Positions 26,852-35,400 of a stretch of 64,000 nt of DNA are shown in pieces; position 1 is the first letter of the stretch; each line of letters begins with the position of its first letter. This DNA is from CAYRYU01 sp964428355. GTDB taxonomy: Bacteria; Muiribacteriota; Ozemobacteria; Ozemobacterales; Ozemobacteraceae. Where the stretch lies: NCBI GenBank assembly GCA_964428355.1, contig CAYRYU010000004.1, positions 62,001 through 126,000 on the forward strand, in the 5' to 3' direction. The notes under the pieces are model-generated. The model was not told the origin of the DNA and did not search any database. It saw nothing but the letters and a program-made list of their open reading frames with translations. The translations under genes and the position numbers were made by a program.

Positions 26852-26881
26852 GCGAAATGGGTTCTGGGTGGGGAAATCGAG

Positions 26882-26908
26882 TTGTTGAATGGAGTGTCTC
26901 TGTATTAT
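26882..26908 (+). promoter_or_regulatory. Possible promoter of the SLC26 transporter gene
   Basis: TTGTTG (26882-26887) and TATTAT (26903-26908, five of six) are 15 bases apart. The element lies across an upstream ATG at 26889, which supports the downstream ATG at 26958 as the real start of the transporter. Confidence 0.35.
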
Positions 26909-26957
26909 ATTGGTTGGCAATCTTTCGGAAGCGGGAACCAAAGCCGGTATCTCCATC

Positions 26958-29417
26958 ATGAGCCTGACTCCCACACGAGTTTTCAAGACCAGCGAGGCGG
27001 CACAACCGACCTCGAAAATGCCGCGATTGTCGGATTTCTCCGCTGGAACGGTCTCCGCCCTCGTCATGATCAGCTTCGCTGTCAGTTATGGGGCGATGGC
27101 CTTCAGCGATCCGCTTCTCCAGCCCTATGTCACAATCGGGGTCCGTGGGGCCCTGGTTACGACCTGGGTCCTTCTCGCCATCAACGCGTTCTGGAGCTCA
27201 TTCCCCTTTTCCCTTGCCGGCCCCGACTCCAATTCCACGATCTTGTTGGCGTTGGCGGGAGCGAGCATCGCCCACGAGGTGGTTGCCAGGCAGGGCGGTC
27301 CCGGAATGGTTCTCGGGTCGGTCCTGATGTTCTTCCTGATCGCAACGGTTTTTGTCGGAATCGCCACCTGGACGATCGGGGCGCTCAAACGGGGGGGAAT
27401 AATCGCATTCCTGCCCTGTCCCGTCACGGGAGGATTCCTCGCGGGAACCGGAATCCTGGTTGCCATGGGAGCCCTCAAGGTTCTTCTCGGAAAGAACGTG
27501 ACGCTGGCGAACCTCGCGGCGTTCCGGGATCCCACTTCGATAGGCATCTTCGTCCTTCTCGTCGCCGGTTTGCAGATCATTCCACGTTTGTACAAGAGCA
27601 TTTTCACGTTTCCCGTTTTGATCCTCCTCGGGACCGGGCTCTTTTACGGCTCCCTCCATTTCCAGGCCCTCGACATCGATGCCGCAAGGAAACTCGGCAT
27701 GCTTATCTCCTCCCCCACGGGCTCGATCGGGCCGATTCCCACCCTCGAGGTCGACTGGATGGCCCTCGCAGAGCACTGGACCGCGGTGCTTCCATTGATG
27801 GTGATTGTAGTCCTGACCACGCTTTTCAACACCGCCGGTCTGGACGTCGTCTCACCCGAGGACGGAAATTTCGACCACGAGCTAAAGGGGATAGGCGTCG
27901 CCCTGATAGTGAGCGGGGCTTTGGGCGGGTTCCTGGGGCATACCTCGGCAAGCCGCAGCCTCATGCACCGGCTGGCGGGGGCGCGCACTCCGGCTGGAGG
28001 CCTCTGGGCGGCATCGATATGCTGCTTCGTGACGTATTTCTACCCCGACATACTCGCCTTCCTCCCGCGGACGGTTCTTGCGGCCCTTCTTTTCTCGATG
28101 GGTCTCGGGATGATAATGGATTGGGGAGTCCAGTCATACTTCCGCCTTCCCTTCCTCGAATACCTGTTGACGGCGATGGTCGCCCTGATCATCGCGTCCG
28201 TCGGGCCGATCGCGGGAGTCATCACAGGCCTTTTGTTCACCTCCATCCTGTTCGTGTTCAACTACAGCCGGATAGACTGCATCCGGCACATGTTCTGCGT
28301 TGGGGAGAGGTTTTCCATCAAAGACCGTCCCATCCAGCAGATGGAGATCCTCCGGAAGCATGGGGAAAGTTGCCGGATTCTCGAACTGCAGGGGTTCGTC
28401 TTTTTCGGAACCTCCAACAACATCGTGAACCTCTTGCGCGAGTTGGTGAAAAAGTCATCCCCCAAGCTTTTCATCATGGATTTCCGAATGGTTCAGGGAG
28501 TGGACGCCTCGGCGGTCTACGGCTTTGCAAAGCTTGCCCAGATTTTCGCACGCGAAAAAGTCGCGCTGGTCTTCTCGGGGATGAGAACCGAGATGGAAGC
28601 CCTTTTCCGCCGCGGAGGATTGAACGAAAAGCTGGGGGTCCGGTTCGAGGTGGACCTGGAGACCGCTCTGGAACAGGCTGAAGATGGTTTCCTTGCGGAG
28701 TTCCGGGAAAAATCCAGGAAGGAACAGATCGAAGGTGGGGCTCTCCCCCCCGACCCAGCCGCGATTGCGATCCCGAGGATTTCCACTGAAGCTGTTCCAG
28801 CAGCCGATGCAGCCTCCATGGAGGCCGAAGCGACGATCAAAGGCAATGGTGCGCTTCCTCCCGATTCCCAGAAACGGAAAGGGCCTCTCCAACCGGTTTT
28901 CGGATACTCGGGTTTCCACATGTTCCAGGGGTTCGATTTCGAAGCCAGCCGAAAGGCGTTTTCCGAGGGGTCCTGGGCACAAATGGATGCGAAGGACATC
29001 CTGGCCCCCTTCATGCTCGATCCGAAGATGCTCGAGATCCTCCTGGGCTACTGCGAAGTCCTCGAGATCGACCAGGGGGCGATGCTTTTCAAGAGGGGTG
29101 ACCCCACCACGGGAATGTACTTCCTCGAACGCGGGACACTCTCGATCTTCCTGACACTCCCGGGTGGAGAAAGAAAGAGGCTTAGAACCCTTGGCCCGGG
29201 GTCCGTCGTCGGGGAGATGTCCCTCTATTCGCGCCAACCGCGCTCCGCGGATGCCGAGGCGCGCACCCAGTGCCGCTTGCGCTGGCTGAGCATCGGATGT
29301 TTCGATAGGCTTACCCGGGAACATCCCGAAGTCTGCAACGAGTTCCACCGGTTCATCGTCAAGCTTCTATCGTTCAGGCTCGCCGGGGCTAATGCCCAGA
29401 TCCTGGCTCTTTCCTGA
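26958..29417 (+). CDS. SLC26/SulP anion transporter with STAS and cyclic-nucleotide-binding domains
   Basis: An 819-residue protein. The first 430 residues are a SulP-type membrane domain with about 11-14 hydrophobic segments and PCPVTGGFLAGTG and GLDVVSPEDGNFDHELKG. Residues about 450-575 form a STAS domain (LELQGFVFFGTSNNIVNLL, IMDFRMVQGVDASAVYGF). A low-complexity linker leads to a C-terminal cyclic-nucleotide-binding fold (about 670-810) with LFKRGDPTTGMYFLERG, PGSVVGEMSLYSRQPRSADA. The E-x6-R pair of the phosphate-binding cassette is visible as GEMSLYSRQPRSA. The same three-domain layout is known in scattered bacteria and yeasts. It probably moves sulfate, bicarbonate or another anion under nucleotide control. 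It converges on the megasynthase gene. Confidence 0.87.
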   Translation: MSLTPTRVFKTSEAAQPTSKMPRLSDFSAGTVSALVMISFAVSYGAMAFSDPLLQPYVTIGVRGALVTTWVLLAINAFWSSFPFSLAGPDSNSTILLALAGASIAHEVVARQGGPGMVLGSVLMFFLIATVFVGIATWTIGALKRGGIIAFLPCPVTGGFLAGTGILVAMGALKVLLGKNVTLANLAAFRDPTSIGIFVLLVAGLQIIPRLYKSIFTFPVLILLGTGLFYGSLHFQALDIDAARKLGMLISSPTGSIGPIPTLEVDWMALAEHWTAVLPLMVIVVLTTLFNTAGLDVVSPEDGNFDHELKGIGVALIVSGALGGFLGHTSASRSLMHRLAGARTPAGGLWAASICCFVTYFYPDILAFLPRTVLAALLFSMGLGMIMDWGVQSYFRLPFLEYLLTAMVALIIASVGPIAGVITGLLFTSILFVFNYSRIDCIRHMFCVGERFSIKDRPIQQMEILRKHGESCRILELQGFVFFGTSNNIVNLLRELVKKSSPKLFIMDFRMVQGVDASAVYGFAKLAQIFAREKVALVFSGMRTEMEALFRRGGLNEKLGVRFEVDLETALEQAEDGFLAEFREKSRKEQIEGGALPPDPAAIAIPRISTEAVPAADAASMEAEATIKGNGALPPDSQKRKGPLQPVFGYSGFHMFQGFDFEASRKAFSEGSWAQMDAKDILAPFMLDPKMLEILLGYCEVLEIDQGAMLFKRGDPTTGMYFLERGTLSIFLTLPGGERKRLRTLGPGSVVGEMSLYSRQPRSADAEARTQCRLRWLSIGCFDRLTREHPEVCNEFHRFIVKLLSFRLAGANAQILALS

Positions 29418-29451
29418 CGGTCAGGATGCCCGGTCCCGGGAAGGTGCCGGC

Positions 29452-32400
29452 TCAGATCCTGCCCGGGACGGCAACCGCGATGCTCACGACGAAATCCGCA
29501 TCCTTGAATGAAAGCACCCTGAACCCCCCGGGGACCCCTTCGAGCATGGCTTCGTAGGGTTCGTTGTAACCGAAGGACAAGATCCGGATCCGCGTGAAAT
29601 CCTTCACGCCGAAGCCTGTCCGGAGGGTTTTCGAAACGGCTTCCTTGGCGGTCCAGAGGGTGACGAGCTCGTCCTTTGGAAGGAGAGCGGATTCCCGCTC
29701 GTTCAGGAAACTCTGCGAGGGAACCCCCGAAAGGGGGCGGAACGGCTCGATATCGATCCCGATCGGAACGGTCGAACAGGTGGCGACCCCGATCTCCCCG
29801 GAATGTGAGATCGTCGGGTGGAGCGATTTCAAAACCTCCGAGGCCCCTGGAGGAACTTCCGCCCCGGGAACGAAGTGGGGGGGCTGGCTTCCCGACAGGA
29901 CGCTGAAGTGGGGGAAGGAGATCTCGATCCCGGTCCGGTCTCGAAGGATTTCCCTCGCCAGGATCTTCAACGCGATCCTTCCGGAAACCCATTCCCGACT
30001 GCGTTTGGGGGTCCTCAGAGCGGCGAGGACCTCCTGCTCGGTCGCGGAAAGAAGGCTCGAGACAAGAGAAGGGGAGGCAAGCAACCTGTCCGCGTCGCCC
30101 AGCGAGACGCCCATGAATGGGTAATCCCCGACCTGGAATGGGACTCCCACCGAGACGAAGGTGTTCTTCAGACCGGGCTCTTCCTTCCCGGTCACCATGA
30201 CGAGATTCCGGATGTGTACAAGGGGATTCTTCCGGTCGTCGGAAACCGTCACGTTGAACCCAACGCGCAACATCGGAAGCCCCGGCGCGGAATCCCTTTC
30301 CACCCCCAGAAGTTCCACCGACACCGTGGCGGGGGGATTCGCCCGGAGCGCGTCGAGATCGACAAGCATCTCCCCGATGGCCGATGGGAGGAAGAACCTT
30401 CTCGAGAAGACCCGAAGGAGGCACAAGATTCCCGCGCCATGCAACCCCGCCTCGATCGCGAAAAGAAGGGCGGAATGGTCTGCGAGAGGGTTATTTTCGA
30501 GTATCGCCGGTGACCGGGAAACGGTAGCCCGTAGGGCTCGGCGGTTGAACTCCTCGACCCTGTCGATGACCTGGAACGTCCTGCCGTGAAAGAGGATTCT
30601 GTACAACTCGTCCCGCGCCGGTGGATTGCGGGTCGGACAGAAGCCCGATGTCTCATCCGCGAGAAGAAGCCCGACCTTCCTGACCTGGTCCGTCATTCGC
30701 ACGCGGTCAGAGGGCCCGGCTCCGGTGGGATCGAAACGGCCGGTGAAATGGGGAGTTTTTCGGCCCTGCGACCCCGTCTTGGGATTTCCGGTCATCCGGA
30801 AGAGGTCGCCCTCCCTTTCTGTCTGGAGGGTCAGCCGCTGGAAGGACGAGAACCGGAACGGCGCATGGAACGAAAGATCCCGGACCGTCGCTATCCCCGA
30901 GAACCTCGAGAGGACCCCGGCCTGGTCCAGCATACGGTGGATGTACATGACCGCAGGGAAGATGCATTTTCCGTCGATGGCATGGTCGCCCAGGAACCGG
31001 TAATCCGATGGCGCGAGACGGATCACCGAAAGGCTCTCGACCTCCTTGTCAACCTGCGCATCCTCCGCTTCCGACCGGGTTTGAGGTTGCCCTGGGTCTC
31101 CAATACCCTTTTCTTGCGGGGACGCTTCCTCATAACGACGGGAGCGGGTCATCGCCTCGCCCAGGAACCCGTGGTATGAAACGGTGCGGAACCTCGCCTG
31201 ATCCGTGACGAGGGAGCGGTGGAGTTCCCCCAGGAAAAGTTCCTCTCCCGCGGCGGGGTCGATGAACTCGACTCCCTGTGCCTTCAGCAGATGCTCGACG
31301 GAGGGTCTCGCGGCAAGCCCGATTCCTGCCCAGGCGGTCCAGGAGATCGTGAGGAAGCGCGCCTGGCCTGAACCCGAGAATCTGTTGAGGAAACCGTTGG
31401 CCGCCGCGTAGTCCGCCTGTCCATGGTTGCCGAACAGGGATGCCACCGATGAAAAACTGACGACCGATCCAATTCGGTCCTCCCCAAGGGCGTCGAGGAG
31501 GTTTACCAGCCCGGCCACCTTAACCCGGTAAACCCGGTCGATCTCTTCCGGAGTCTTGTTGGCCAGATTCCGGCTGATCTCGATCCCGGCCCCGTGGATC
31601 AGGATGTCGATCCGGGGGAACCTCCGGGCGATGGTTTCGGCGGTCCGATCCACCGCGGGCCCATCCGAAAGATCGCATGGGTAGTAGACCGCGGTTGCCC
31701 CCTGGCTTCTCAGTGCCTGGAGAACCTCGTTCTGTTCAGATGACCGGCCCAGGATGAGGATCACGGGTTGAAACTCCCGTGCCAGCCTGGTCACGATCCG
31801 TGCCGTGATACCCTTCGCTCCTCCGGTGGCAAGGATGACCGTCTTCTGACCGATCACCTTTCGGAGACCTTCGAGGACTTCCCGGATCGGGGTTGCCTCG
31901 GGATCGGGAACTACCCTGAAAGCTTTTGGCGAACCCGAAGGGGGGAGTCCGATAATGGGCTCGAGGCGTGGAGCGAAAAGGAGAGGGGCGACCTGTTCGG
32001 CAGTTTCCGGGGAAAAATCCGGGAGGTCGAAACCCATTGAGACGAGATTCGGGAAATCCTTTTCGAGGGTCTGGCAAAAAGCCGGTATCACTCCTGCGAG
32101 GAACCCGGGTTTTCCCACGGAATCTGCCGGCTCCCCGAGGACACCGCCCGCGTCGGCCAGGACGATGAAACGTCTGATTCCCCGCCCGAGAAGGCGGGCG
32201 GCCAGGAACATCGAAAGGACATGGTGCCGGTAGAAGCGCTTCCGGGTCTTGCGGGAAAAGCTTTCGCTGGGCAAAGTATGGATGTAGGTTCCCGTATCCC
32301 GAAGCGATTCGGGGAAATCCCCAGATTCGAGGAGTTCCTGGTCATGGTCGGTGGGGCTCCAAATGCTGCATGCGATGCCGTGGGGAGCGAGAAGTTCCAC

Positions 32401-35400
32401 CATCCTGGAATCGAAATCCGGGTTGCCCGTGGACTTCATCCGGACAAGCCCGATTCCTGCGGGGGAAGGAAACTCCTCGAGAAGCGGAACCGAAGAGTCT
32501 TCGATCCTCAGCACGTGCCGATGGATGCCAAGGGTGGGGTGGGGGACCGGACTTTCAAGGGAGGAAGGGGCGATACTTCCCGCCCCGCCGGCTTCGAGGG
32601 CATCCCGGAAAAGGCCGGTCAGGGAACGGAAGGTGCGCAAACGGGAAAGGTCGAGCTTGAGATTCCGGGCCAGGCCGAAATTTTCCCTCAACCGGTTCGC
32701 GATCTCGAAGATCTTCAGGGTGTCGATTCCAAGGTCTCCTTCGAGGTCGGTATCGGGCTGGATCATATCCGAGGGATATCCGGAAACCTCCTCGATAAGT
32801 GCCATCACCGCTCCTTCCAGGTCGGACGGCGGACGGGGGGGGGCGGCGGGTTGCGCAGGGGCAGGTGGCTGGCCGGAAGCCTGCGCGGGGGTGGGAATCC
32901 CTGAGGGTTGCAGAAGCCTCTGCAGAAGCTTTTCCATGAGCTTCCCGGGCTGCTGGCGCGGATTGTCGATGTGGAAGCATTCGTGAGGTCGGGGCGCGAG
33001 GATGCTTTCGATCAGGCGGCTGAGAACGTTCTTCGGGCCCACCTCGACGAAAACACGGACTCCGGCCTGGTATGCCCGCTCGACCTGGTCGATGAAATCG
33101 ACCGGGGAAACCGCCTGCCGCATCAGGAGGCGGATCGTTTCCTCACGTTTCGACTCACCGGAGGGTTTTCCAGACTCGGCTTCAGGATACCAGGCTCCAT
33201 GGACATTCCCCGGAACCCGGCTGGAAGGTGGCTTGATAGCGAGTCCCCTGATCATCTGCTCGAAGGGGGGAATAGCCTTCTCGACAAGCTTCGAATGAAA
33301 GCCGGCGGAGACCCGAAGCCTCTTTGCGAGGATCCCCAGGGCGGTGAAATGCTTGATCGCGGCTTCGACGGTTGGGGTGTCGCCGCTGATGACGGTCTGG
33401 GAAGGGGAGTTGAGGTTCGAACAGATTAGGTAACCCGGGAAGTCATCGAGCACCTTCCCCACCTCACTTGCTCCAAGCCCGATGACGGCCATCGCTCCCA
33501 GGTCGGTTCCCCCTAGTGCGTTCATGTACTTGCCCCTTATGCAGACGGCCTCGAGGGCGTCTTCGAGGGAGAAAGCGCCTGCTGCGTACAAAGCCGAATA
33601 CTCGCCAAGGCTGTGGCCGAAATACATGTCGAACTGGAGGCCTTTTTCGCGCAGCAGTTCCAGAAGGGCGGCGGATGTGGCGAAAATCGCGGGTTGGGCG
33701 AAGAGCGTCGTCTGGAGCGTAGCTTCGGCCTGTTCGAGCCTTTCGGGAGGGAGACTCCTGGTTTCCTGGAAGATGGCTTCCAGAAGCGAATCCCCGTTGA
33801 CTTTCCGGAAAACCCTTTCTGCCTCGCCCAGAATCCGGGAAACTGACGGTTCACCCCGGAAGGCCGAGATCATGTTGACATACTGCGACCCCTGCCCCGG
33901 GAAAACCCCCGCCACGAGTGGCCGGATCGAAGAGTGACCCGCAGAAACCGTCGGACGGGTTTCCTTGATATCCGGTCCGTCGGGAATTTCGGAGAACCTG
34001 ATCTCGAGCCTGGCCTTGTTTTTCGGAGCTTCGGAAAGGACGACGTGGTGGTTGGTGCCTCCGAACCCGAAGGATGAAACTCCCGCCAGGAACGACTCTC
34101 CCTCGAAACCGGCCGGTGCGCGTGGAATGAACAACGGGATCTTGTCGGCATCCACCGTGGGCGGAAAACCTTCGAAATTGACCTGGGGAGGGATGATCCG
34201 CTGGTGGACAGCAAGGACCGCCTTGAGCATCCCCGCGATTCCTGCTGCGGCCTTTGCATGGCCGATCATGGCTTTGACGCTTCCCACCGGGATCCGGGGT
34301 TGTCCGCCCTTCCGTGCCCCAATGACTCCGCTCAGCGAGGAGAGCTCGATCTCGTCTCCCACGCGCGTCCCAGTCCCATGCGCTTCGAAATAGGCCGCCT
34401 GGGCCGGGGAAAGACCGGCATCCCGCCAGGCTCGTTCCAATGCTCGCTTCTGGCCTTCAGGATTCGGGGCGGTTATCCCCTTGCCCCTTCCGTCGCTGCT
34501 GGCGCCTATTCCCCTGATGACTGCGTAGATCTGGTCACCGTCGCTTAGAGCGTCCTCGAGCCGCTTCAACATCACCAGGCCCCCGCCCTCCCCCATGACG
34601 AAACCGCTGGCCCTCGAGTCGAAAGGAAAGGAGCCTTCTGCCGAAAGGGCGGTCACCTTGGCAAACTTGACGAAGGAGCCCGGGTCCATCTGGACATCGA
34701 TTCCGCCTGCAAGGGCAACGGAGATGCTTCCCAGGCGAAGTGCCTGGACCGCCACAGCGACCGCGGCCAACCCCGAGCCGCAAGCGGCATCGATGGTGAA
34801 GTTGGGGCCGTGGAGGTCGAAGGTCGAGCAGACCCGTCCGGCGATGATGGTCGACAGCTCGCCCGGAAGGCTGTCCTCGGTGATGGGACGCGTGGGATTG
34901 AGATTCCGGAATGCCTTGACCAGGTCGCTCCGGGTCTTCTCAGGGACCCCGGCTTCCAGCCTCAGGAGCTTTTCCAGGAACTCATGGAAATGGATCGCCC
35001 GAAGGTTTTCAACGCTGGCATTCCCGCCCATGCTGTTGCCGATGATCACGCCGCAGTTCTCCCGGTCGAAAGGCTTCTCCAGATACCCCGCGTCGAGAAG
35101 CGCCTGGCGGGCGCAGATTAGGGCAAGTTTCTGTCCCGTGTCGAGATGAGCCGCCACGCGCGGAGGTATCCGGAACATCACGGGATCGAACGGGACCTCC
35201 TCGATGACTGCCCCGATCCGGCTGTAGGTGGAATAAGGTTTCAGCCTGTCTTCGCTGAAAAAAATCGCAGGGTCCAGCATCGATTCCGGGAGGGCCTTGA
35301 TGAAACAACGCCTTTCTAACACGTTCCGAAAAAAGGAAGCGGGGTCGGGGGACCCGGGGAAAACACATCCGATGCCGATTATCGCCACGTCGTGGGCCGC

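Noticed and set aside
26789..28681. 630-codon open frame on the plus strand
   Set aside because: Shadow of the SLC26 gene in another frame; Arg/Gly/Pro/His-rich and without hydrophobic or family patterns.
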